Positions 16,909-26,173 of a stretch of DNA of 64,000 bases are shown one piece after another. This DNA is from Parafrigoribacterium_A soli (GTDB lineage: Bacteria > Actinomycetota > Actinomycetes > Actinomycetales > Microbacteriaceae): positions 620,001 to 684,000 of the forward strand of contig NZ_JBELNZ010000002.1 in NCBI RefSeq assembly GCF_040227235.1. The letters are read 5' to 3'. The notes under the pieces were generated by a model. It saw only the letters and a program-made list of their open reading frames with translations, made no database searches and had not been told where the DNA came from. The position numbers and the translations under genes were made by a program. Position 1 is the first letter of the stretch, and each line of letters begins with the position of its first letter.

Positions 16909-17876
16909 ACCGCTTGCCTGTCGGCGGGCGGCGGGGTCTCGATGAGGATCTGGCTGATGATGCTCGAGGGCGTTACACCCTCGAACTCCGCCTCGGCGTC
17001 GAGCACCAGACGATGCGCGAGCACGGGCTCGGCGAGCGCCTTGATGTCGTCGGGGATGACGTAGTGACGACCGTTTGCCGCCGCCAGGGTCTTCGCCGTG
17101 CGGATGAGAGCGAGGGCACCGCGCACGCTCACACCGAGACGCACCTCGACGGCGGTGCGCGTGGCATCCACGATCCTCGAGACGTAGTCGTTGATCGAGG
17201 GGTCGACGTGCACCGTGCGGGCGAGCGCGCCCATCTCGAGGATGACATCCGCGGTGGCGATCGCGGGCACGGTCACCTCGTGTGCCTTGGTGCCGGCGCC
17301 CTCGAGGATCCGCAGCGTCGAGGCGTGATCGGGGTAGCCGATCGAGGCCTTCATGATGAATCGGTCGAGTTGGGCCTCTGGCAGCCGATAGGTGCCCGCC
17401 TGCTCGATCGGATTCTGGGTGGCGATGACCATGAACGGGGCGCCGACATCGTGGCTGACGCCGTCTACCGTCACGTGCCCCTCCTCCATGACCTCGAGCA
17501 GGGCCGCCTGGGTCTTGGGGCTCGCTCGGTTGATCTCGTCGGCGAGAACGATGTTGGCAAAGATCGGTCCGCGGTGGAACTCGAAGCTACCCGAGCGCTG
17601 GTCGTAGATGCTCACGCCGGTGATGTCGCCCGGGAGCAGGTCGGGCGTGAACTGGATGCGGTTGTTCAGCCCCTTCACGCTCTGTGCCATCGCGCGAGCG
17701 AGCGAGGTCTTGCCCGTTCCCGGGAAGTCCTCGAGCAGCAGGTGGCCCTCGCTGAGCAGTGCGGTGAAGGAGAGCTTGACCACGAATGTCTTGCCGAGCA
17801 GCACCTGGTCGACGTTCGCAACCAGCCGGTTGAAGATGTCGGAGAACCAGGCGGCCTGTTCGGGTGTCATGGTCAT
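16905..17876 (-). CDS. MoxR-family AAA+ ATPase
   Basis: A 323-residue AAA+ protein. Walker A LLEDFPGTGKTSLARA, Walker B VLADEINRASPKTQAALLEVMEE (core ADEINR), sensor 1 FMVIATQNPIEQAGTY and the AAA lid are intact. MoxR proteins act as chaperone-like ATPases that mature or activate partner proteins, usually DUF58/VWA proteins encoded next door. Here it is translationally coupled to the DUF58 gene and lies 55 bp after the giant surface protein gene, which makes that protein or the transglutaminase-fold protein plausible clients. Confidence 0.92.
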   Translation of the reverse strand: MTMTPEQAAWFSDIFNRLVANVDQVLLGKTFVVKLSFTALLSEGHLLLEDFPGTGKTSLARAMAQSVKGLNNRIQFTPDLLPGDITGVSIYDQRSGSFEFHRGPIFANIVLADEINRASPKTQAALLEVMEEGHVTVDGVSHDVGAPFMVIATQNPIEQAGTYRLPEAQLDRFIMKASIGYPDHASTLRILEGAGTKAHEVTVPAIATADVILEMGALARTVHVDPSINDYVSRIVDATRTAVEVRLGVSVRGALALIRTAKTLAAANGRHYVIPDDIKALAEPVLAHRLVLDAEAEFEGVTPSSIISQILIETPPPADRQAV

Positions 17877-17931
17877 TGCGCTGCCCCTCGGTTCTTTCGG
17901 CTGGAGTCGATCATCGTTCGGTGAATACCTA

Positions 17932-20900
17932 TCATGTCGTGCACGTTCCCTCGCCGTAGCCGGGGTCGGTGTAATACGGTGGCGGACCGATCTCGACGAC
18001 CGCCTTCACGCGCACGGATGTCGTGCCACCGGCGACGGCGGGAGGAGGCGCCGGAGCGTCCTCCACATAGCTCGACCACCCGAGTCCGTCGTCGTAGGAG
18101 TACAGCCAGTGCACGACGGGCGATCCCGCGTTGAGCGGCACGCTCGAGCGCGGAGTGCTCCCCACCTGGCAACTGAGGATGCTGGCGCGCGTGTTCACCG
18201 GAACGAGCTGGATGGGCGCGGACGCCGCACCGCAATAGTTCTCGGTCGCGTCACGGCACCCGCGGTATTCGATGGTCACTGTTGTGCCGTACACGCTCGC
18301 ATCCGCCGCCGAGGTGAGCCACTGGCCCGCTGCCACGCTTGCCCAGCCGCCGCCGTTCAACCGATACTCGTAGCGGGTCGCGGTGCCGGATGCGACCGAG
18401 GCCGTCGATCCGGCCTGGACGTCGAACTGGCCGGAGCCACCGTGGTCCTCGATGCTTGCGGTGCCGCTGGCCTGACCGGGCGCCGTCTGGCTGATCGCCT
18501 TCGCCGACACGGTCGGAGTGCAGTAGAGCCCGTTGTCCGCGCTGATGACGTAGAAGTAGGAGTGCCCGTCGACGGCGGTCGTGTCTGTCCAGGGTGACGT
18601 CACCCCAGCGGTACCGCCGCTCGGGCAGGTTGTCGGTGGAGCCTGGTCCGCGTTGTACCGGTTGACGCGGTAGCTCACCGAGGGACGCCCGTTGGGGTCA
18701 CTCGCACCCCAACTGACCTGCATGTTGCCGGTCGCCGCGTCGCTGATCGCGGTGACTCCCCCCGCGGTCTGGCTCGGCGGACCCACGGTCGTGACCGAGG
18801 TGGTGCCCCGGTTCCAGTCCGCCGAACTGGTCACCTGCGCGCCGTTCCTGACGATCACGGTCACCGTGTAGGTGTTGTTGGTGGCGAGTTCGCCGCCGCC
18901 GTTGAGGAACTCGTAGCTGTTCTGGCCCGGCCCGACGTCGACGCTCATCCCGCCGATCAGGACGGTGTAGCCGACCACAGCGCTGCCGTGGGCCGGGGTG
19001 GGTACGGTGGTCCAGTTGACCCGCACCGAACCGCCGCCAGGCGCCGAGTTGGTCGCGGTGGCAGTGATGGATGCCGGGGCGGCCGGCAGCACATCCGACC
19101 AGACCGTGCGCCCGAGCGAGCCCGGGTCAGACTCACCGATCCCGTTGGTGGCCGTGACCGAGATCCGAACGGCGTCATCCGGGCCGTTTCCGGGCGTCGG
19201 GATGTCACAACCGCTCGTCACGAGGCACCGCGTCTTGCCGAACACCGCTCCCGTGTCCGCGCGCACGGTCGTCACGTCGTAGCCGATGATCGGTGAATTG
19301 TTGAACTGCGCCGCGGTCCAGGCGATCCTTACGACGCCGTCGCCGAAGGAGAGTTCCTGCACGCCGGTCGGCGCATCCGGTCGGTCCTGCACCGAGATGG
19401 TGACCGTGCCCCAGACGTAACGATTCGGGTCGCCGGTGACGTCTGCCACCTGATACTGAAGGCTGGTGTCGCCCGGCTTCGCCGACTGATCGGCCGTGAC
19501 CGTGAGCCTGCTCTTATCGGCGTTCGGCGCAACGTGGAGGCCCGCCGGAATGGCGTTGCCGTCGAGTCCCCTGATCGCCACGACCCGCAGCGGCTGGCCG
19601 GGGAAGGGGTTGGTCGCCTCGTCATTGGCCAGCACGTCCACCGTCTTGGTCTGCCCGCGCGGCACGGTGACCGTGTCTGGTGCGGCGGAGGCGAGCGGCC
19701 TGCTGGAGGCCACGACATCCAGTTCGATTCGCCCGGACTGCCCAGTCGTCACGTCGTCGCGCACCCCGAGAACGATCGCGGTGGTACTGCCGCTCACCGC
19801 GTTCTCATTCGCCTTGATGGTGAGCTTCTGACCGGTGAGCGTGTAGCTGAACCCCGTCGGCAGCGGTGCGAGCACCGAGTAAGCGAGCTCGTCGACGTCC
19901 TTCGGATAGGGGTACGTCGTGAGCTTGAGCAGGTCGAGGTGCTTCGACTGGCCCGGTTCGAATTCGATCACGCCGCCGTTGAAGACGGGCGGCTGGTTCT
20001 GTCTGGGGGTCACGGTGATCGGCAGCACGAGGGTTGCCTTGCGCCCGTCGGGGTCGGTCGCGCTCGATCCGTCGGTGACCTCGAACGAGATGGATGCCGG
20101 CCCGAAGTACTTCGACGACGAGGTGAAGCTCAGGGTGTGGTCGTTGACGACGAGGTTGTCGCCGTTGGCATGCGTCGCCTGCACGGTGCTCGAACCGGTC
20201 AGGCGCACGCGCTTGCCGTCGACGGCGACCACGTAGTCGTTGAGGTCGATGGTCAGCGTCGATTCACTGCGCACCTGCAGCGGCGGCGCCTTGCGGTTGA
20301 TCTGCGGCAGGGCGTCGTTGAGACCGGGCACCCAGATGAAGGCGTAGGAGACGATGCTCGAATCATCGGGATTCGCGACCGCGAAGGGGATGATCTGGCT
20401 CTTCTGTCCGATCGCCACCCGCACCCGCTTGCCTGCAATCACGCTCGCGGACGAGCCGTACCCCGGCATGATCGACACGTTCAGCTCACTCGGAGCACCG
20501 TCGGCGAAGAAGACGTTCTTCAAGACGTCGACGTTGACGCTGTCCTGGCCCAGGATGTCGGACAGGGTCAGCACGGTGTCGCTCGCTATCGGATAGGCGC
20601 GCGGCGCATTCGGATCGACCGTGACGGTGATGAATGCCGAGGCCGTTCCACCGTACCTGTTCTCGATCGTGTAGACGAGGCCGTAGCGGCCGGGCGTCTT
20701 CGGGGGCGTGACCCGCACGTAGTCGTCGACGATGTTCGCGGTGACGTCACTGCCGTTCGGCTTGACGCTCGTAACGGTGAGCAGCCCGCCGTCGGGGTCG
20801 GAGTCGTTATCGAGCACCCGCACCGACACGGTGCGGCCGGGACGAACGAGCACGTCGTCCTGGGTCGCAACCGGGTTGCGAGCTCCCTCGGCCTTCGGGC

Positions 20901-23796
20901 TGATTCCCACCCGCACGGTTCCCGTCGCTCGTGCCCCGAGTGAGTCGATGACCGTGTAGGTGAAGGTATCCGTGCCCGCGGAGTAGCTGCCGGCCTCGTA
21001 GTCCATGTAGTCGGTTCCGACCGTGGTCACCGAACCCTTCTGCGGGTTCGTCGCCTGACCGAGCAGCTGCACGGAGTCGCCATCCGGGTCTGTGCCGCCG
21101 AGTGGAATCTTGATCCTCACGGTCTCACCGGCGACGACCCTGCCGGTGACCGTCAGCGGAGCGGGCGGACTGTTGGTGGCCTGCACGGCCTCGCGCACGG
21201 CGATGTGCACCTGCGCCTGAGCCACCTGGCCATCCGGCCCGGCCACCTCGTACACGGCGGTGAAGTTGCCCGGCCGCGATGGCGCCAGGTAGCGGAGCAC
21301 GTCGCCCGAGGCGAAGAGCAGGCCCGAACTGCCGCTGAGTGCGGTCGAGAGCTGTGGCTTGAGGGTCAGCTCCTTGCCATCCGGCTGCACGTCGTTCGCG
21401 AGCACGGGAATGTTGATGACGTCACCCACGCGCGCCGTCGCGTTGTCATCGTTCGCGATGGGGGGCTGAAGTCGCGCCAGCTCCGGGATCTCCACCACGG
21501 TGATGACGCCCTCGGCCTCCGCGAGGCCGTTCGTCACCCAGTAGTTGAAGCGCACCGGCCCGGCCTCGAGCGGCGCGGTCAGCGTGACCCGCACCGTGCT
21601 CTGGTCGAGGATCTCCGCCCGCACACCGGATGCCTCGGGCAGGTTCGCGATGCGCGTTGCCAGCAGCACGCCGCCGGCCGGATCGATGTCGGTCGTCGCG
21701 ACGTCGACGGTTTGCGTACCCAGGGACGTGACGAAGATCGTCTTCGGAATCGTGATCGGTTTCGTGTTCGCATCCGGCGGTGCGGCGACGTCGATCCTGA
21801 CCACACCATTGGCCGTCTGGTCCCCATCGTTCACCACATAGTCGACGTAGTAGGTGCCGGGGGTGTCGCTCGTGAAGCGGAAGGTTCCGGTCTCGAGACT
21901 CGGGGTGATGGTGGCGCCGGCCTTCGAGGGCACGCTCGCGAGGCGAAGCACGCCCGTGCCGCCGCGAACGTGGTCGAGCGGCGAGACCGTCGTCTCCTGG
22001 CCCGCGTAGCTGAGCACGACGAAGGGGTCGGCGAGGATCGGCACTTTGCCCACGGGCTTCACCGTGACCGCGACGTTGCCGGTGCCGCTTGCCGTTCCGT
22101 CGGAGACCGTCAGCGTCACCGAGCGCAGCCCGCTGGCAGCACCGCCCTCGGTGAAGACGACGGTGCCCTCCGGCTTGTAGCTGACGGTGTCGGGCTCCGA
22201 GGTGGACGCGCCGGAGAGGTAGAACGCATCGCCATCCGGATCGACCCAGTCGCCGAGCACGGGGGTGGTCACTCGGCCGCCCTGGGCGACGAGCGCCCTC
22301 GTGTGCCGCACCTGTACCGGCGCCGAGTTCTCGCCGGGGGTTCGCACCGTCACCGTGACGATGGCCGTGGCACTGCCGCCGCGCCCATCGGACACCGTGT
22401 ACTCGAAGCTGATGGGTGCACTCGCGGTCGGCGCGAGCGTCAGCTGCACCTGCTGCTGGTTGTTGATCAGGTCGAGTCGGCCCACGCTCTCGTCGATGGG
22501 CGTGACGGAGGAGACGACGAGAACGTCGCCGTTCGGGTCATAGTCGTTCAGCAGCACGGGCAGCACGCTCGAGCGACCCGGTCTGGCACCGAAGTCGTCC
22601 GCGACCGCGACGGGGGGCACCTGCGTCTTCTCGTACTCGGGAGGGGTGTCCTCGTCGTTCTGCTCGACCTGTCGCTGATCCTGCTTGACCACGATGAGGT
22701 CTGCCCAGTTGTCAATGAGCTCGCCGTCCTGCTGCACCGCCCAGGAGCCGCCACCACGCGGATCGTTCAAGACGACGCGGTCACCGTTGGACAGAAATTC
22801 GAGCCGGGCGGCGGCCGCCGGCACCCTCCTCAGAAGCAGGGTGGTGGCCGCACCTTCACCGCAGCGACGCCACGCCGTGCCGTCTGACCATGCCCCGAAC
22901 GCGCACCCGTTGACCACCGTGGGGGCCGCGGCGAACCCGCTCCTACCGCTGACGAGGGACTGGGGATCGCCGCCGGCGAGGGGCACGCTGATGAGCCCGT
23001 CACGATTGGCGATGAGCACCGCGTTTCCCGCGGCCGCCGCGTGCTGCAGCGCCGGTGCGGTGTCGGACCTGATGAACCGGGTCAGGTCGACGGTACGGCC
23101 GCCGACCAGGAGCTTCCTCGAGGTCGCGTCGAGCAGTGCCCAGGTATCTGCCACCGAGGTGATGGACATGACACTCCGAGCGTTCCCGAAGCCGGGGACC
23201 GCGGTGGTCTGGGTCACGGCGTCGGACTGCGACACGTCGACGCGGTACACCTGGGCGGCCTCGGCAGAGTAGGCGTAGAGCACACCCTCCGGCGTCATGC
23301 TCACGACGGAATCGGTGCCGAGGCTCAGCGTCGGCTGCGACTCGGCATCGAACTTCGGGAGCGAGCCGAACGGCATTATCCACAGCTCACCCGTCGCGCG
23401 GGAGTGGATGACGACCTGGCCGTGGGCGAGGAACACCTCGGGCTTTCCGGACGGCAGCGGAACGCTGTCGGTGACCTTGGAGGTCGCCGGATCGACAATG
23501 TCGACCTTGCTGTCGCTCTCGTCGACGAGCAGCACGGCCGAATCGTCCTGAACCACGTTGAGCTCGACGCCCGTGCTCGCGACGACCGTGTTGAGTTCGA
23601 GCACCTGGGTGTTCGCGCGGCCGATGACCTGTTTCGCCCCGTTGGAGACCCACACCGAGCCGTCGTTCAGGTCGAGGTGCTGGGCGGTGTAGCCGTTCGA
23701 CACGATGGCTACCGCCACCACGAGCACGCCCACGATGACCGCGCTCACCACGGTGACCAGGAGCGAGGTACGGGTGGAGAGCCAGCGCCTAAACAT
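17932..23796 (-). CDS. Giant membrane-anchored Ig-like/FN3 repeat surface protein
   Basis: A 1954-residue protein. A short basic N-terminus and one TM helix (about 11-33) anchor it; no Sec cleavage site or LPXTG motif is visible. Residues about 35-390 form repeated beta elements resembling a propeller. From about 395 to 1470 come roughly ten Ig-like modules of the type ending in DGxGG/SDG, several with LNDYDPNGD, LDNDSDPDGG or LANDVQPDGK loops. Three fibronectin type III modules (about 1473-1780) and a C-terminal domain follow. Cysteines occur in close pairs, which fits an exported disulfide-bonded protein. It lies 9 bp after the kinase gene. Probable cell-surface or cell-contact protein; matches Fn3 of the bifidobacterial PFNA cluster. 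Confidence 0.88.
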   Translation of the reverse strand: MFRRWLSTRTSLLVTVVSAVIVGVLVVAVAIVSNGYTAQHLDLNDGSVWVSNGAKQVIGRANTQVLELNTVVASTGVELNVVQDDSAVLLVDESDSKVDIVDPATSKVTDSVPLPSGKPEVFLAHGQVVIHSRATGELWIMPFGSLPKFDAESQPTLSLGTDSVVSMTPEGVLYAYSAEAAQVYRVDVSQSDAVTQTTAVPGFGNARSVMSITSVADTWALLDATSRKLLVGGRTVDLTRFIRSDTAPALQHAAAAGNAVLIANRDGLISVPLAGGDPQSLVSGRSGFAAAPTVVNGCAFGAWSDGTAWRRCGEGAATTLLLRRVPAAAARLEFLSNGDRVVLNDPRGGGSWAVQQDGELIDNWADLIVVKQDQRQVEQNDEDTPPEYEKTQVPPVAVADDFGARPGRSSVLPVLLNDYDPNGDVLVVSSVTPIDESVGRLDLINNQQQVQLTLAPTASAPISFEYTVSDGRGGSATAIVTVTVRTPGENSAPVQVRHTRALVAQGGRVTTPVLGDWVDPDGDAFYLSGASTSEPDTVSYKPEGTVVFTEGGAASGLRSVTLTVSDGTASGTGNVAVTVKPVGKVPILADPFVVLSYAGQETTVSPLDHVRGGTGVLRLASVPSKAGATITPSLETGTFRFTSDTPGTYYVDYVVNDGDQTANGVVRIDVAAPPDANTKPITIPKTIFVTSLGTQTVDVATTDIDPAGGVLLATRIANLPEASGVRAEILDQSTVRVTLTAPLEAGPVRFNYWVTNGLAEAEGVITVVEIPELARLQPPIANDDNATARVGDVINIPVLANDVQPDGKELTLKPQLSTALSGSSGLLFASGDVLRYLAPSRPGNFTAVYEVAGPDGQVAQAQVHIAVREAVQATNSPPAPLTVTGRVVAGETVRIKIPLGGTDPDGDSVQLLGQATNPQKGSVTTVGTDYMDYEAGSYSAGTDTFTYTVIDSLGARATGTVRVGISPKAEGARNPVATQDDVLVRPGRTVSVRVLDNDSDPDGGLLTVTSVKPNGSDVTANIVDDYVRVTPPKTPGRYGLVYTIENRYGGTASAFITVTVDPNAPRAYPIASDTVLTLSDILGQDSVNVDVLKNVFFADGAPSELNVSIMPGYGSSASVIAGKRVRVAIGQKSQIIPFAVANPDDSSIVSYAFIWVPGLNDALPQINRKAPPLQVRSESTLTIDLNDYVVAVDGKRVRLTGSSTVQATHANGDNLVVNDHTLSFTSSSKYFGPASISFEVTDGSSATDPDGRKATLVLPITVTPRQNQPPVFNGGVIEFEPGQSKHLDLLKLTTYPYPKDVDELAYSVLAPLPTGFSYTLTGQKLTIKANENAVSGSTTAIVLGVRDDVTTGQSGRIELDVVASSRPLASAAPDTVTVPRGQTKTVDVLANDEATNPFPGQPLRVVAIRGLDGNAIPAGLHVAPNADKSRLTVTADQSAKPGDTSLQYQVADVTGDPNRYVWGTVTISVQDRPDAPTGVQELSFGDGVVRIAWTAAQFNNSPIIGYDVTTVRADTGAVFGKTRCLVTSGCDIPTPGNGPDDAVRISVTATNGIGESDPGSLGRTVWSDVLPAAPASITATATNSAPGGGSVRVNWTTVPTPAHGSAVVGYTVLIGGMSVDVGPGQNSYEFLNGGGELATNNTYTVTVIVRNGAQVTSSADWNRGTTSVTTVGPPSQTAGGVTAISDAATGNMQVSWGASDPNGRPSVSYRVNRYNADQAPPTTCPSGGTAGVTSPWTDTTAVDGHSYFYVISADNGLYCTPTVSAKAISQTAPGQASGTASIEDHGGSGQFDVQAGSTASVASGTATRYEYRLNGGGWASVAAGQWLTSAADASVYGTTVTIEYRGCRDATENYCGAASAPIQLVPVNTRASILSCQVGSTPRSSVPLNAGSPVVHWLYSYDDGLGWSSYVEDAPAPPPAVAGGTTSVRVKAVVEIGPPPYYTDPGYGEGTCTT

Positions 23797-23805
23797 CGGG
23801 GACCA

Positions 23806-25227
23806 TCATCCGGTGAAGTTGACGCATTTCTCGGTGCTCGGAGGGCCGACCTTGCCCGCACGGTTGACCGCCACGGTGATGCAGACTCGGTCGCCCGGCT
23901 GCGCGTCGACGGGGAACTTCGTCGCGCTCTGGATGCTCGACTTCCCATCGCTCGTCGTCACCTGGTACGAGTCGTCGACCGTGATCCCGGGATCGCTCCA
24001 GCTGAAGACGATGGAGCGCGCCGTTGTCGTTGCGGCGACATCGGTCACCTGCGGTATCCCGCCGTTGCCGGACCTGAGCAGCACGAGCGTCACCGTGGCG
24101 AGCAGCACGATGACGACAACCGCGCTCGCCACGACGCCCCAGGCGAGCGCGCGCATCCCCTTGCCCTGAGTGGCCGGCCTGGTGCTCGTGCTGGGCCCCA
24201 CCGCAGCCTGGCGGTGCAGCGTTCCCACGGCCGCGTAGCTCGCGTCGGCAGAGACCGCGCGACGGCGGCGACGCGCCTTCGTGGAGGACACCGCCCCGGC
24301 CACGCCGCGGATGCGGGTGCGATCCTCGAGGTCCGAGGCCGTGGCGAGGGCCCAGTCATCCATCGCGACCTCGATCGGTGTCTGCGGCACGCCGAGTTCA
24401 GTCTCGATCGCCTGGAATTCGTGCACCAGTTCGAGCACGGTCTGCGGGCGATTCTCCGGCTTGCGGGACATCGCCCTCGTGAGCGCCCGCTCGAGGCTCG
24501 CGGGCACGTCGCTGCGGCCGATCGGCTGGATCTTGGCGCGGTTGATGCGCGAGACCAGATCGGATGGCTTGTTGGACTCTCCCGGAATCTCGCACGGCGA
24601 GCGTCCGGCGAGCAGCGAATACACGGTGGCCGCGAGCGACCAGACCTCGGATGCGACGGTGCCCGAGGTTTCGTCCATCAACACCTCCGGCGCCGACCAC
24701 GGGATCGACATCCCGATCGCTTCCTGCGCATCGGATTCGCCGAGCGTCGCCGCGATGCCGAAGTCGGAGAGCACGGGATGCCCGTAGGCGGTCATCAGGA
24801 TGTTGGAAGGCTTGATGTCGCGGTGCAGCACGCCCGCCCTGTGCGCGGTCTCGACCGCGCTGCCGATCTTGACCGCGATGCGCAGCACCTCGGGCACCGG
24901 CAAGCGCTCCCTGCGGTAGCGCTCACTGAGGGACGATGAGCACAGTTCCATCACGAGGTACGGCCGGCCGTCGGAGGAGACGCTCGCCTGGTGCACGGTG
25001 AGGATCGACGGATGAGCGCTGAGCTGCGCCATGAGGTTCGCCTCGGCCTGGAACATCTGGCGCACGTGGTCGTTGACCATTTCGCTCAACATCACCTTGA
25101 CCGCGACCTGGCGGCGTGGCATGTTCTGTTCGTAGAGGAAGACGTCGGCGAAGCCGCCGGATCCGAGCACGTGAATATGGGAGAAACCGGGCAGCACGGG
25201 AGGCTGAGACGGCAGTCGTCGTGCCAT
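23806..25227 (-). CDS. Transmembrane Ser/Thr protein kinase with extracellular FN3-like domain
   Basis: A 473-residue PknB-type kinase. The glycine loop is GSGGFADV (about 22-29), the catalytic lysine is in VAVKV (about 44), the catalytic loop is HRDIKPSN (135-142), with DFG (155-157) and APE (179-181). A juxtamembrane basic linker leads to one TM helix (about 362-384). An external module of about 85 residues with the FN3 pattern (FSWSDPG ... PPSTEKC) follows and contains two cysteines. I chose the ATG at 25227 with GAGGGGGA upstream. The outer FN3-like domain next to an FN3 surface protein suggests the kinase senses or binds that protein. No PASTA repeats. Confidence 0.92.
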   Translation of the reverse strand: MARRLPSQPPVLPGFSHIHVLGSGGFADVFLYEQNMPRRQVAVKVMLSEMVNDHVRQMFQAEANLMAQLSAHPSILTVHQASVSSDGRPYLVMELCSSSLSERYRRERLPVPEVLRIAVKIGSAVETAHRAGVLHRDIKPSNILMTAYGHPVLSDFGIAATLGESDAQEAIGMSIPWSAPEVLMDETSGTVASEVWSLAATVYSLLAGRSPCEIPGESNKPSDLVSRINRAKIQPIGRSDVPASLERALTRAMSRKPENRPQTVLELVHEFQAIETELGVPQTPIEVAMDDWALATASDLEDRTRIRGVAGAVSSTKARRRRRAVSADASYAAVGTLHRQAAVGPSTSTRPATQGKGMRALAWGVVASAVVVIVLLATVTLVLLRSGNGGIPQVTDVAATTTARSIVFSWSDPGITVDDSYQVTTSDGKSSIQSATKFPVDAQPGDRVCITVAVNRAGKVGPPSTEKCVNFTG

Positions 25228-25297
25228 GGCTCCCCCTCGCTCATCCCGGCGGCATCCGTGCAACGTCGAACAGGGCAGCCGTCAGGCCCAGTGTCCT

Positions 25298-25303
25298 ATT
25301 GTA
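25298..25303 (-). promoter_or_regulatory. Possible -10 element for the kinase gene
   Basis: On the minus strand TACAAT lies about 70 bp before the kinase ATG, in the 103-bp gap after the phosphatase gene. No good -35 is seen at 17-18 bp. An internal promoter here would let kinase and surface-protein genes be expressed apart from the FHA and phosphatase genes. Confidence 0.35.
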
Positions 25304-25330
25304 GGCATGCCTGCGCGAGTGCCATCAGTA

Positions 25331-26173
25331 CTAAATCCCCTGATGACGGGCCTGTTTGCCCCCCTTTTGGGGGGCGTTTGTCGTGGCCTCACCATACGCG
25401 ACGACGTCCACGACGAGCACCGTCACATTGTCCCGCCCGCCGGCCGCGAGCGCGGCGTCGACGAGCGCCTGTGCGGTCTCGCTCGCGCTCAGCCCCGAGG
25501 CAAGGTGAAGTCGCAGGCGTTCGCTGCCGACCTCCTTGCTCAGTCCATCCGAGCACAGGAGCAGTCGCAGCCCGGCTCGAAGCGGCAGCAGCCAGTGGTC
25601 GGGCATCGGTTCCGCGTTGAAGCCGACGGCGCGCGTGATGATGTTTCCATCCGGATGCGACTCGGCATCCTCTTCGCTGATGATGCCCGCGTCGACGAGC
25701 TCTTGCACCACCGAGTGGTCGACGGTGACCTGAACGAGTTCGTTGTGCTCGAACATGTACACGCGCGAATCGCCGATGTTGAAGATGTCCCAGTACGGCC
25801 TGCCCGCCTGGAGCGTGAGGGCCGCGCCGGTGACCGTCGTTCCGACGCCCAGTTTCCGCTCATCCGCCGCCATCGCGATGTCCGAGGTCGCGGCCTTGAG
25901 CGCGTCCGTGATGACATCCTGGCTGGTGAAGTCGCCGGATACCGCGTCGGCCAGGCGGGTCACAACCGCCTCGCTCGCCACATCCCCCGAGGAGTGACCG
26001 CCCATACCGTCGGCTACGGCGAAGATCGGTGGACGAGCCACGAAACTGTCTTCGTTGTGGTCGCGCCTGCGACCGATGTCGGTGGCGGCACCCCACGACA
26101 GCACGAGCTCGCCCGGTTGTCTGCCCGGCAGTGCCACCTCAAACCCGGCGGTGCTGCTACCAAGTTCGGTCAC
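25331..26173 (-). CDS. PP2C-type Ser/Thr protein phosphatase
   Basis: A 280-residue PPM phosphatase. Motifs RRRDHNEDSF, VADGMGGHSSGDVASE, GVGTTVTGA, DSRVYMF, LLLCSDGLSKEV and GGRDNVTVLVV supply the metal-binding aspartates of the family. It has no TM helix, unlike mycobacterial PstP, so it is cytosolic. It overlaps the FHA gene upstream by ATGA and precedes the kinase, the standard pairing of eraser and writer. It should reverse phosphorylation of the FHA proteins, kinase and other operon products. Confidence 0.93.
   Translation of the reverse strand: MTELGSSTAGFEVALPGRQPGELVLSWGAATDIGRRRDHNEDSFVARPPIFAVADGMGGHSSGDVASEAVVTRLADAVSGDFTSQDVITDALKAATSDIAMAADERKLGVGTTVTGAALTLQAGRPYWDIFNIGDSRVYMFEHNELVQVTVDHSVVQELVDAGIISEEDAESHPDGNIITRAVGFNAEPMPDHWLLPLRAGLRLLLCSDGLSKEVGSERLRLHLASGLSASETAQALVDAALAAGGRDNVTVLVVDVVAYGEATTNAPQKGGKQARHQGI
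25358..25375 (-). promoter_or_regulatory. Perfect GC hairpin in the 3' end of the phosphatase gene
   Basis: GCCCCCC-AAAA-GGGGGGC on the minus strand forms a 7-bp all-GC stem inside the last codons of the phosphatase, 25 bp before its stop. It could pause or stop transcription, or protect the upstream mRNA, between the phosphatase and kinase genes. No T-tract follows. Confidence 0.3.

Noticed and set aside
25358..25375. GCCCCCC/GGGGGGC hairpin as a standard intrinsic terminator
   Set aside because: It lies within codons of the phosphatase before its stop and has no T-tract; kept only as a possible regulatory structure.
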